A DNA stretch of 64,000 bases from NCBI RefSeq assembly GCF_038050375.1, contig NZ_CP150886.1:62001-126000 (forward strand). The letters are read 5' to 3'. The translations under genes were made by a program, and so were the position numbers. Shown here piece by piece: positions 18,496-26,604 of the stretch. The notes below the pieces were generated by a model. It did no database searches. It saw nothing but the letters and a program-made list of their open reading frames with translations, and was not told the DNA's origin. The stretch comes from Okeanomitos corallinicola TIOX110 (lineage in GTDB: Bacteria > Cyanobacteriota > Cyanobacteriia > Cyanobacteriales > Nostocaceae). Each line of letters begins with the position of its first letter. Within the stretch, counting starts at the first letter, position 1.

Positions 18496-18633
18496 ATGGA
18501 ATTAGAACCTGGTTTAGTGCTTGGTGTTTCCTTTTCTGTCATCCTTGTGGCTATCACTGGTATGGCAATTTACACCTCTTTTGGTCCCCCAAGCAGGGAA
18601 TTAGCTGATCCTTTTGAGGATCACGAAGATTAG
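18496..18633 (+). CDS. psbN: PsbN, photosystem II assembly factor
   Basis: This small protein of 45 residues was found by direct reading: MELEPGLVLGVSFSVILVAI continuing TGMAIYTSFGPPSRELADPF and ending EDHED. The single membrane helix and the YTSFGPPSxxLxDPFxxHED tail identify PsbN. It is needed for assembly or repair of photosystem II rather than being a structural subunit. It is divergent from psbH. Confidence 0.95.
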   Translation: MELEPGLVLGVSFSVILVAITGMAIYTSFGPPSRELADPFEDHED

Positions 18634-18656
18634 AAGCGTGCTTAGTTTGATATGAT

Positions 18657-18678
18657 GGTGGGTTATACCCACCCTTTG
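18657..18678 (+). terminator. Terminator of psbN
   Basis: A perfect 7-bp stem, GGTGGGT-TAT-ACCCACC, followed by CTTTGATAATTT, lies 24 bases after the psbN stop. Confidence 0.65.
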
Positions 18679-18683
18679 ATAAT

Positions 18684-18880
18684 TTGTCTGAATCAGGATT
18701 TTCAGGATGTTATTGAATGATAGTTTTTTTGGGAAGTTGGAGATTTTATTTGTCTGAATCAGGATGTCCAGGATGGGAGGATTTTCAGGATGTGATTGAA
18801 TGATTGTTTTTTGGGATTTGGTGATTTTATTTGTCTGAATCAGGATGTCTAGGATTTGAGGATTTTCAGGATGTTATTGT
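18684..18880 (+). repeat. TTGTCTGAATCAGGAT repeat array, forward
   Basis: Three copies of TTGTCTGAATCAGGAT begin at about 18684, 18750 and 18831. Each is followed by CAGGATG and GTGATTGAATGATT-like segments. The copies are degenerate but clearly related. Confidence 0.8.
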
Positions 18881-19025
18881 GATTTGGAAATTCAACCAGA
18901 ATAAGAGTCGGTTAAAACCGACTTTAGCTTTGAGACAGGGAATTTATTCCCTGGTTATAGATATTCCGAAAACCGAAAAACCAAGAGGTATATTTATTAG
19001 TAGTCGAAAAACCTTGTAAATAATA

Positions 19026-19364
19026 TACAAAATCGAATCTCAGTCAAGTTTAAATTTTCGGCTCTCCTAGACTTAGTTTGATAAATTAATACCAAAAAAC
19101 ACCTAAAACACTTGATATAAATAGGTTTCGCTCAAATAGAATCAAAGATTTAATAAAAATATGATTTCTGATTCTTGAATCCCCTACTATGTAAGGACTT
19201 AACCTGATATCAAGTATTAATTTTCTATAACTAGTCTAGGAGAGCCAAATTTTCCTAATTTACCATTAATAGAAGTTATTCCTGAATATTTAGAAAAAAG
19301 TAAAATTATCGGTAGAAATGGGACAATTAAAGAGTTTAGAAATTGGGTAAGACAGCATTTTTAA
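19026..19364 (+). pseudogene. Uma2-family endonuclease remnant, interrupted by a MITE
   Basis: If the MITE and one copy of its 8-bp target duplication are removed, an open frame is restored across the junction: YKIESQSSLNFPNLPLIEVI, then PEYLEKSKIIGRNGTIKEFR, then NWVRQHF and a stop. This strongly resembles the C-terminal end of cyanobacterial Uma2 (DUF820) family proteins, which commonly end FPxLPLxEVIPxYLExSKxIGRNxTIKxFRxWV. The rest of the gene (about 140 residues) is missing upstream. It is a dead fragment. The family call is from recalled consensus. Confidence 0.55.
19060..19246. mobile_element. 187-bp MITE with terminal inverted repeats and 8-bp target duplication
   Basis: The left end GGCTCTCCTAGACT and the right end AGTCTAGGAGAGCC are exact inverted repeats. 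The similarity continues imperfectly to about 33 bases (both arms contain AAATTAATAC). AAATTTTC occurs immediately on both sides (19052-19059 and 19247-19254) as a direct target-site duplication. There is no transposase gene inside, so it must be mobilised in trans. Inner segments ACTTGATAT and ATATCAAGT can also pair. Confidence 0.85.
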
Positions 19365-19539
19365 AAGGTTTATATAATATAAAATCACTGAGAATTTACA
19401 GAATGTTATTGAATGATTATTTTTTGGAAGTTAGGGATTTTTTGAGGATGTTATTGAATGATTGTTTTTTGGGAAGTTGAAGATTTTTCAGGATATTATT
19501 GAATGATTGTTTTTGAATGTTTGTACACCATCTAAAAAT

Positions 19540-19742
19540 TCCCATCCTGAACATCAATCCTGGTTATCCTGATTCTGACACATACAACTTTAAACACCAA
19601 ACCAACCATCTAAAAATTCCCATCCTGAACATCCTAAAATCCTGGAAATCCTGATTCAGACACATACAACTTTAAACACCAACCAAAAATCTATAAATCA
19701 CATCCGGTAAATCCTATAATCCTGGTTATCCTGATTCTGACA
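19540..19742 (-). repeat. TGTCTGAATCAGGAT repeat array, inverted copies
   Basis: At least three copies of ATCCTGATTCTGACA or ATCCTGATTCAGACACA occur with CATCCTGAACATCC and ATACAACTTTAAACACCA spacers. They are the reverse complement of the 18684-18880 family. The last copy supplies the final codons (SESG) and stop of the alpha-mannosidase gene. Confidence 0.8.
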
Positions 19743-22700
19743 TAATTTCAAAACTCCCAATTTTCCAAGGTTCTATTTTTCCAACTTCTGCATTTACCTT
19801 CCTCTCTAATAAATCAACTGCTTCTCCTAATCGGAAATATTCACTTTCTAAACCTAAATCTGCTGTTTCTCCCTGACTTTCATAAAAACGCAGAATGATT
19901 TTTTTACTATCATCTTCACTGACTTTAAACGCCATCATAATTAAGTTATTTGCGGATAATTTAAAAAAGCTATTGTTTTTAAAAACACTAGGTTCAGATT
20001 TTCTAATCTCTGGATTTACTAACACATTTAATGGTATATTTAATTCATATCCTTTTTTGACAGTTTCCGCTGCTTGCCAACTGCCAAGATGAGGATATAA
20101 ACTATAGGTAAATTTGTGTATTCCTCTATCTGCTTGGGAGTCTGGCCAGTTGGGACTTCTTAATAATGTGAGGCGGATTTGATTGGGTTTAACATCGTAT
20201 CCATATTTACAATCATTGAGTAAACTAAACCCGTATTTTCCGCTTTCTGTTTCCGTGGTTAAATCAGCCCATTGTAAAGCGGGTACTTCCCATTTTGCTT
20301 GTTCTGCGGGGGTTTGGGGATTGGTGGGACGGTGAATTACACCGCAGGGAATTTCATAAGTGGCAAATTCGGCGTTAAGATTTAAAGGGAAAGCTATTTT
20401 AACTAATACTTGATTTTCTTGCCAATTTACAGTATTCTGAATTTTCAGAATGGGCGAATTTTTTTGTAAGATGTAATTTTGGGTAAATTGAGATTTTCCG
20501 ATTTGACGAACTACCTGCAAACGTTGTTGAATTTCGCCATATTCTAACCATTGAATTGATAGTAACTCGCTTGCTGGTAGAGGTTTGGTGTGATAATCTG
20601 GATCAATATTCCAAGCATCCCAATATTGTCCGCTATCTGTAAATGCTTGGAGTTGGTTTCCTGCACTGTTGATAATTTCCCGTTGTTGGTTTTTATCAAA
20701 GATGCTGTCTATATCTCCGGTTTGGGGGTTGATTTTTACTTGGAGATATTCATTTTCTAAATTCCAGTTTTGAGGAAGTTCGTTTTTTTCGATGTTGTGA
20801 TTTTCAGAAGTTGAAGAAAGCCAATAAATTTGATATCCTATTGATGGGACGTTTGCCAGAAATAATAAATAATTTTCACTTTTTTGGGATGGAATTTTGT
20901 TTCCTTGAATATCGTAAATTTTCCCAGTTTGATTATTTTGGGGAAAGGTTAAACTAACAACTTCCGAACGTTCCCAGTTGAGAGAGTTAAAAATTATGAT
21001 GGGGATGCTATTTTCTTGGGGTGGTTGTGGTAAATTGATGTGAGATGCGATCACTCTTAAAGAATCATCTAATATTTTTGTTCCCACTTTTTCCACATCT
21101 TCCCATTCTGGGAGTGCATCATGGTAAACTTGGGTAATAGAAGAACCGGGTAAAATATCATGGAATTGGTTAAACAGAACTTTTTTCCAAGCGGTTTCTA
21201 TTTCTGTTTGGGGATATTCACAACCATAAATAGAAGTTGCGAGAGTTGCAAATAACTCAGCCTGATATAATAGATGTTCAGATTGACGATTGAAGCATTT
21301 TTGATCTGCGTGGGTAGTATAACATCCGCGATGGAATTCTAAATATAATTCATCTTCCCATATTGGGAGTTCTTGGAGTAGATTTTCTGACTCTAATTTT
21401 ATGTGTTGTAGATAATTTTCTGCGGTTGTAAATTCCAACTTAGGTAAAATTGGGGAATGTTCCCAGCGTCGTGCTACTTCTAGCATATCACGAGTAGGTC
21501 CACCACCATGATCACCGACACCAGGAAGCCAAAGCGCATTATTTAAACCCGTTAGAGTTTGCCACTCACACAGATATTCAGACATTTTAACCGGATCAAT
21601 AGTTTCACCGATCAATGCAGACATATAACTTAATATTTGACTACCATCTGGCGATCGCCACCAAAATAAATCATAATCAAACTTAGTAGTATCATTCCAG
21701 CGCAACTTCTGAGTGACAAAAAACTCAATTCCTGCATTTATCAAAAACTGTGGTAAAGTCGCACAAAAACCGAAAGTATCAGGAACCCAAACCACCGGAG
21801 ATATCTTCCCAAACTTCTCTAAAAAATACCGCTGACCATATAATAATTGTCTAACAATAGACTCACCAGAAATCAAATTCAAATCTGGTTCTACCCAAAA
21901 ACCACCCAAAATTTCCCACCTTCCAGATTTTACCTGACTTTGAATTTCTCGAAACAACTCACGACGGTTTTTTTCCACCCAAGCATATAAAGCGGGTGTG
22001 GTATGACAAAAGATTAATTCTGGAAAATCTTTTTGTAAATTTAAAACCGAATCAAAAGTATTTTGTGCAGCATTCCAAGTTTCAGCAACAGGCCATAACC
22101 ATGCTAAATCTAAATGTGCATGACCCAACAAAAATATTTTATAACTTTGAACGCCGATGAACGCCGATGAACGCAGATAAATTTCCCTAATTTTTAACAG
22201 AAAACTTTTCCAATCTTCTTCCTCTGTGTCCTCTGTGTCTCTGTGGTTCGTTACCTCATCAATCCCAGCAACCAAACCAGCAAACCCTTCCGGTGAAAAC
22301 CTTTGTAAAAGAATTTGAGTAACAGCCAACTCATCAGCCAGAATCCCAGCATCCAAATTATTATAATCCAAACATTCAAAAATTAAAAGCGATCGCATTA
22401 AAGCCCCATCGCAATGTCCAGGACTTACCAACCGCACCGCGACAAAAAACTCATCCCCACAACTAACCCCTTGACTTAGAAGCAACCGTGGTGAACAATC
22501 AAATAAATCGCCAGTTAATACCAGATTACCATTAACATAAACCTCCGCAGCATCTGCCCACCAAAGCAAAGATAACCGCAAACATAAACCCGTCAAAGGA
22601 TAACCTTGTAAACTTTCAGGAACAGTCAACCTTTGTGATAACCAAAGAACCTGTTTTCCACCTTCCCAGACAACTTGATTTTTATCATTTATCTTAACAG

Positions 22701-22860
22701 GCTGCCACTCTGACAAATTTGATGTTATCACATCGGAAATTTCTAAGTCAACTTGCTGACAGAGCCAAGAAGAGAGTATATTAATTTGACAACAACAGCG
22801 TAACTTCTCAATTGTCTTTGATATAGATGTAGTATCAACAGGAGTCAGAGGAAAAGTCAT
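19726..22860 (-). CDS. Alpha-mannosidase, glycoside hydrolase family 38
   Basis: This 1044-residue cytosolic-type GH38 enzyme hydrolyses alpha-mannosides. An N-terminal beta-sandwich-like region (1-180) precedes the catalytic domain. That domain shows the zinc-binding HxD of GHAHLDLAWLWPVAET, GGFWVEPDLNLISGES, the nucleophile Asp in VVWVPDTFGFCATLPQFL, and later zinc-ligand regions (GVGDHGGGPTRDML). The C-terminal beta-domains (650-1030) are present, including NDCKYGYDV and LLRSPNWPD. Just before the first zinc motif lies an about 35-residue insertion (THRDTEDTEEED-like, then IREIYLRSSAFIGVQ) coded by a genomic repeat. The last residues come from another repeat. The natural substrate is unknown, and no neighbouring sugar genes help. 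Confidence 0.9.
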   Translation of the reverse strand: MTFPLTPVDTTSISKTIEKLRCCCQINILSSWLCQQVDLEISDVITSNLSEWQPVKINDKNQVVWEGGKQVLWLSQRLTVPESLQGYPLTGLCLRLSLLWWADAAEVYVNGNLVLTGDLFDCSPRLLLSQGVSCGDEFFVAVRLVSPGHCDGALMRSLLIFECLDYNNLDAGILADELAVTQILLQRFSPEGFAGLVAGIDEVTNHRDTEDTEEEDWKSFLLKIREIYLRSSAFIGVQSYKIFLLGHAHLDLAWLWPVAETWNAAQNTFDSVLNLQKDFPELIFCHTTPALYAWVEKNRRELFREIQSQVKSGRWEILGGFWVEPDLNLISGESIVRQLLYGQRYFLEKFGKISPVVWVPDTFGFCATLPQFLINAGIEFFVTQKLRWNDTTKFDYDLFWWRSPDGSQILSYMSALIGETIDPVKMSEYLCEWQTLTGLNNALWLPGVGDHGGGPTRDMLEVARRWEHSPILPKLEFTTAENYLQHIKLESENLLQELPIWEDELYLEFHRGCYTTHADQKCFNRQSEHLLYQAELFATLATSIYGCEYPQTEIETAWKKVLFNQFHDILPGSSITQVYHDALPEWEDVEKVGTKILDDSLRVIASHINLPQPPQENSIPIIIFNSLNWERSEVVSLTFPQNNQTGKIYDIQGNKIPSQKSENYLLFLANVPSIGYQIYWLSSTSENHNIEKNELPQNWNLENEYLQVKINPQTGDIDSIFDKNQQREIINSAGNQLQAFTDSGQYWDAWNIDPDYHTKPLPASELLSIQWLEYGEIQQRLQVVRQIGKSQFTQNYILQKNSPILKIQNTVNWQENQVLVKIAFPLNLNAEFATYEIPCGVIHRPTNPQTPAEQAKWEVPALQWADLTTETESGKYGFSLLNDCKYGYDVKPNQIRLTLLRSPNWPDSQADRGIHKFTYSLYPHLGSWQAAETVKKGYELNIPLNVLVNPEIRKSEPSVFKNNSFFKLSANNLIMMAFKVSEDDSKKIILRFYESQGETADLGLESEYFRLGEAVDLLERKVNAEVGKIEPWKIGSFEIMSESG
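22149..22254 (-). repeat. Repeat element inserted in-frame in the alpha-mannosidase gene
   Basis: The segment starts with three decamers (GAACGCCGAT, GAACGCCGAT, GAACGCAGAT). It ends with CCTCTGTGTCCTCTGTGTCT followed by CTGTGGTTCG, a very common intergenic repeat pair in Nostocales. Both flanks are coding and the frame stays open through it, adding about 35 residues just before the GHAHLDLAW motif. Confidence 0.75.
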
Positions 22861-23103
22861 AAATAATTGACCTAAAAAATAAAAATGTAGAGAGACTTAA
22901 ACAAATATGAAAGCAAATAATGAGATTGTCAAAATTAAACTTATCTCACTTGATTTTCAGTTATGATTATATAGCGTTTCCTCATCTAAATCATATAAAA
23001 AATATCTGTGTTTATCTGCGGTTCATTAATTACCGCTTTCAGTAACTAACAATTTTATAGGAATCGCCAAAATCACACACATTCAACCTGATTAATTGAT
23101 ATT
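22861..23103. promoter_or_regulatory. Divergent spacer between alpha-mannosidase and 462-aa protein genes
   Basis: These 243 bases carry the start regions of two divergent genes. A degenerate decamer repeat (ATCTGTGTTT, ATCTGCGGTT) lies at about 23004-23023, the same family as the insert in the alpha-mannosidase gene. No clear promoter boxes were identified. Confidence 0.35.
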
Positions 23104-24492
23104 ATGCCACCTACTTCCTCTAGTCGTTATCAAAGTAAAGTATTTAACTTTTTCAATCAGCAATCTCAGCGATTGAGTCAGAAATTAGAAAACACCCTTC
23201 GCAGCGTACAAGTAGCGACAAAATTTAGGTTGGAAGCACTACTTTTACCACTTTATCAAGCACTACAAACGGATAAATTTGCAGGTAAAAAACTACAAAC
23301 CCCAACTAGAAACAAGCAACACCAATTAAAATCGTCTACTCCCCTAACAGCAGACACACCAATTTACAACATCCTAGAATTAGTTAAGAATTTACCATCT
23401 GCGGCTGTCGCGGAATCACAAACTTTACAAAATGTCAAACCTCTAGGTTTTTTAGGTAAAGCTTGGGGTAAATTTACCAGTCGTTTAGGTTTTTCCCCAT
23501 CTCCCACAAGCCAAGTAAAACCCGAAGATACTTTACAAAACCATATTCCAAAGGTACAGGGAATCGCAGTCAACATAGAAAACCGTAACTTGGTATTAGT
23601 AAGCAAAAATAACAAAATTTTGGATGTTTTAACAATTAAGCAGCAAGCCATATTAACAGAAAATATTAACAGTGAAATTGCCAAATATTCTCAAAGTGAT
23701 GATTTAAAAATATCCTTAGATGAGCAAGAAATATTACCAAAAATTGATAGTCTTTTAAACAAACTAACTAACACAGACAAAAATATTATAACAGACATTT
23801 CTAGGAGTGTAAATAGGCGCAAAATTAAACTTTCTTTATCTTATCCTGGTAAAATCTTAGCATTACTAGACCAAGCACTAGCCAAATTAGAATCTAATGC
23901 TATTATTCCAGTAAAACAGCGCAGTCAAGAAATTATTGAAGTTGCAAAAAATCAATTAGAAATATTTGTTTACGGAAAAGAACAGGGAGAAATAACTGTA
24001 AATTCCCATGGATTGAAAAAACCAGATGTAAAAATTTCTGAATTGATAGAATCTGCTATAAATTACTTTTTTGGAGGTAGAAAGATCCCGAAAATAGCAG
24101 AAACAGAAACATTTTATGAATTACCTAAAGATAATGTTAATAAATTTGTTGATGATTCTCAAATACAATCATCAGATGCTGTTGCAGATTCGTGGTTAAC
24201 ATGGAGTGACTTGTATGGAGAAATAGAAATAATATCTCCGCAAAAACCCCAAACAGAAACAAAAGTATCAAACCCAGAAAACAGAAGTTATGTATACTCA
24301 AGTCAGAGCAAAACAGAAAAACCCCAACACAGACTAAAACCTGACTGGATAGAAACTACTGCTACATTTCTTGGTTATGAAAAACATCTATTAGAGCATA
24401 TTTTAGAATGGTTAGATCATATCATGGTTTGGATAGAAATGATATTGATGAACATAATTTATTTTTTAAAAGGTTTGTTACAGGTGAGGTAA
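23104..24492 (+). CDS. Unrecognised 462-residue cyanobacterial protein
   Basis: I do not recognise a family. The N-terminal 140 residues are Ser/Gln-rich and basic (RYQSKVFNFFNQQSQRLSQK). A central part (about 155-190) looks like a small beta-sheet (KVQGIAVNIENRNLVLVSKN). Residues 200-300 are helical (LLNKLTNTDKNIITDISRSV). The C-terminal 40 residues form one or two long amphipathic to hydrophobic helices (EHILEWLDHIMVWIEMILMN, then IIYFLKGLLQVR), suggesting peripheral or integral membrane attachment. There is no signal peptide. It converges with the DUF6765-like gene. Confidence 0.6.
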   Translation: MPPTSSSRYQSKVFNFFNQQSQRLSQKLENTLRSVQVATKFRLEALLLPLYQALQTDKFAGKKLQTPTRNKQHQLKSSTPLTADTPIYNILELVKNLPSAAVAESQTLQNVKPLGFLGKAWGKFTSRLGFSPSPTSQVKPEDTLQNHIPKVQGIAVNIENRNLVLVSKNNKILDVLTIKQQAILTENINSEIAKYSQSDDLKISLDEQEILPKIDSLLNKLTNTDKNIITDISRSVNRRKIKLSLSYPGKILALLDQALAKLESNAIIPVKQRSQEIIEVAKNQLEIFVYGKEQGEITVNSHGLKKPDVKISELIESAINYFFGGRKIPKIAETETFYELPKDNVNKFVDDSQIQSSDAVADSWLTWSDLYGEIEIISPQKPQTETKVSNPENRSYVYSSQSKTEKPQHRLKPDWIETTATFLGYEKHLLEHILEWLDHIMVWIEMILMNIIYFLKGLLQVR

Positions 24493-24502
24493 AAGCTATT
24501 TT

Positions 24503-24523
24503 GGGAAATTGAGCAATTTTCCC
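24503..24523. terminator. Possible bidirectional terminator hairpin
   Basis: GGGAAATT-GAGC-AATTTTCCC forms an 8 to 9-bp stem with one bulged T, between two convergent genes. There is no clear T-tract on either strand, so confidence is low. Confidence 0.35.
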
Positions 24524-24554
24524 TAGTTCTGTTACTTGTCACCTGTTATCTTTT

Positions 24555-25619
24555 TCAAGCTACACAAATTCCATACTTTGGTAATAAATCATGAATGATG
24601 TAAAATTGATGTGCTTGTAAAGCATCGTGAAACAACTTCCAATTACTGACCAAAAAACTGGGATGATAGGGGAAAATTTCATTTCCTTTATCAACATATT
24701 TGTCAGTTCCCAAAGCTTGGTACTTCCAAGAATCTTTACCTTTGGGAATATAATCAACATTAGCAGCACCAAAACTAAATTTACCTTGGGATATAGCATC
24801 TAACCATTTTTGATGACGTAGATGACTTTTTTGATCTTTAATATTCTCAAACATCCAAGCAATTAAATTTTTATCTGCATCTGGTAAACCTGCTACAATC
24901 GCATCAGCATCACCAATTAAATAACGCCGCATCATCTTACACATATTATCAGCAGCAGCTAAAAAATCTTCAGGATTATTACGTCTAATTTTCTCACCCC
25001 TACCATTAATATAACCCCATCTTAAAAACGGTTTATCAGGATGACTTAAAACCGCACCATGTCCTAGAGGTAAAGCTTCACTGACAAAATAATTTTTTAA
25101 CCTATCCATCAAATTTTTATCAGGGTTATCATTTTCATCCAGTAGCTTTTTCGCTTCATTTACCCGATGGTTCACACCAGCAAAACCTTGATGCGCCCAA
25201 GTATCAACATATACGTGCATCGTAATCCCTAAACGATGTAAACTATAAGCACTATCACGACGTTTTATACATTCCTTCACCATCTGTTGTGCAACGTCGC
25301 TATTAGGACGACATATTAACTTTTCAATAAACTTCCCTTCTGGGTCTTCACCAGCTTTTTTACCCCCATTTCCTGGTAAAAAATGAAAAGGAATCCACAC
25401 ATGATAATTTGCTAATTCCTGAAAATTCCGATAATCTAACATTTTATGAGCGGAACTGATGCGGGTAAACATCGCTCCATTATCAAACTTAATCATACCG
25501 CCATTGATGGCATCATCTACATACTGAGCGCAGTAAGCGACAATACTAGCATCCCTATGTTCAAAACCCGCTATTCGTGCTACTACGTAGGTGACACTGT
25601 GGTGAAAGTCTATTTGCAT
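24555..25619 (-). CDS. DUF6765-like protein, possible metal-dependent hydrolase fold
   Basis: The 354-residue protein begins MQIDFHHSVTYVVARIAGFE and contains VAYCAQYVDDAINGGMIKFD, an NYHVWIPFHFLPG segment and LGITMHVYVDTWAHQGFAGV. I recall this pattern as DUF6765. The spacing of His and Asp residues (HH near the start, YVDD, then HxxVDxWAHQ) is reminiscent of the helical zinc-dependent phospholipase C/S1 nuclease fold, where His and Asp clusters bind three metals. That resemblance is inference only. There is no signal peptide. The gene is divergent from the giant NRPS gene. Confidence 0.6.
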   Translation of the reverse strand: MQIDFHHSVTYVVARIAGFEHRDASIVAYCAQYVDDAINGGMIKFDNGAMFTRISSAHKMLDYRNFQELANYHVWIPFHFLPGNGGKKAGEDPEGKFIEKLICRPNSDVAQQMVKECIKRRDSAYSLHRLGITMHVYVDTWAHQGFAGVNHRVNEAKKLLDENDNPDKNLMDRLKNYFVSEALPLGHGAVLSHPDKPFLRWGYINGRGEKIRRNNPEDFLAAADNMCKMMRRYLIGDADAIVAGLPDADKNLIAWMFENIKDQKSHLRHQKWLDAISQGKFSFGAANVDYIPKGKDSWKYQALGTDKYVDKGNEIFPYHPSFLVSNWKLFHDALQAHQFYIIHDLLPKYGICVA

Positions 25620-26448
25620 CTTAAAATCACTTTATTTAGGGAATTTTAAATTTAGAAATAGACTATAACAATTTAGACACCAGTGCATGACTTTTAGCAA
25701 ATATTCAAATATAAATAACTATCAACTTATGTTTTTGTGTTTATGTTTGAGTTTTACTTTCATATTTTTAAAAACAAAAATCCTTGATAAAACGAGTCAA
25801 AATTTTCTAATTGGCAAACTTTTTATAAGTAATTTACAGTTAATATGTCAAGAAAAATCAACCATGGATAAACGTGAATAAACGTGAATAAACTTGGATA
25901 AATACAGGTAAATAGAGATAAGAATTTGCGTAATATGATTTATTTTATTTCTATGTAAAATATGTATAATCAAGACTAAGTGAGTGTATATATACATATA
26001 TTAATTTTTTGTACTATAAAATAAGTTTTTAAGAACAGCTACAACTTTGTATACTAGGACTTACGTAATGTAAAAATTAACTATCATGTGGGTAAACGAT
26101 ATTTGTTTGTTTCAGGCTTTTAGGGATGTGGTTTGGATAAATAGTGATAGCAAAGTGCTGCTGTAAACAGGTTGTCCAAAAATCACTAAAAAATCCGATA
26201 CCAATTTTCGAGTTTTTTTGATTTATTTAGCTGCAATTACAGAAAAATATGGTAATCTACTTTTCAATAATAGTAGACACCTCCAAAAAAGAAAAACAAG
26301 ATGAAAGCCTTGTAAAATCAGGGTCAGTACCTTATTTCTGGAGATGGCTAGTAGAGTAAATACTGTAAAGATATGGGCTTTTAATTACCAAAAAAGCTAA
26401 ACCTGAGCAGGAAACACCCTTAGTAGATAATTATACAAAAGGTCAGTT
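25620..26448. promoter_or_regulatory. 829-bp upstream region of the NRPS gene
   Basis: This very AT-rich region lies between divergent genes. It includes a decamer repeat array (25865-25924), a solitary CTAGGACTTACGTAA sequence near 26055 resembling the end of a cyanobacterial transposable element with no partner end, and GTA-N8-TAC at 26423-26436. An AAAGG Shine-Dalgarno-like sequence lies at about 26438-26442, ahead of the ATG at 26449. A 64-codon open frame at 25687-25881 shows no protein-like features. The NRPS promoter must lie here, but I could not place it. Confidence 0.5.
25865..25924. repeat. 10-bp periodic repeat array upstream of NRPS gene
   Basis: Consecutive decamers TGGATAAACG, TGAATAAACG, TGAATAAACT, TGGATAAATA, CAGGTAAATA and GAGATAAGAA decay from left to right. 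They belong to the same (ATCNGCGTTN)n-type family as the insert in the alpha-mannosidase gene. Confidence 0.7.
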
Positions 26449-26604
26449 ATGAATTTAAAAGAACTGTTAAAAACCCTGTCAGTGCAAAAAATAGAACTGT
26501 GGGTTGAGGGAGATAAACTGCGCTATAGAGCGTCCGAAACGGCGCTGACACCAGAATTATTAGTAGAAATTAAACAAAACAAAGTAGAAATTATCCGTAT
26601 CCTC
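26449..26604 (+). other. TubC-type N-terminal docking domain of the NRPS
   Basis: About 52 residues with the helix-strand-strand-helix pattern of TubC_N domains: LKELLKTLSVQKIELWVEGD followed by KLRYRASETALTPELLVEIK. These domains receive the growing chain from a partner protein by binding its C-terminal tail. The giant enzyme is therefore probably not self-starting. Confidence 0.75.

Larger units (their letters stand above)
18634..19725. other. Repeat-rich island between psbN and the alpha-mannosidase gene
   Basis: These 1.1 kb hold no intact gene. From left to right there are a set of TGTCTGAATCAGGAT-type repeats on the plus strand, a short GC-skewed stretch, a Uma2-family remnant split by a MITE, AT-rich GTTATTGAATGATT repeats, and the same TCTGAATCAGGAT family in inverted orientation. 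The final inverted copy runs into the 3' end of the alpha-mannosidase gene. Confidence 0.7.

Noticed and set aside
18831-19019. 62-codon open frame in the repeat island
   Set aside because: It is composed of the TCTGAATCAGGAT repeat and a short hairpin-like stretch, with no protein-like pattern or ribosome-binding site.
25687-25881. 64-codon open frame upstream of the NRPS
   Set aside because: It is Leu/Phe/Lys-rich as expected from AT-rich DNA and its end runs into the decamer repeat array. There is no Shine-Dalgarno sequence and no recognisable motif.
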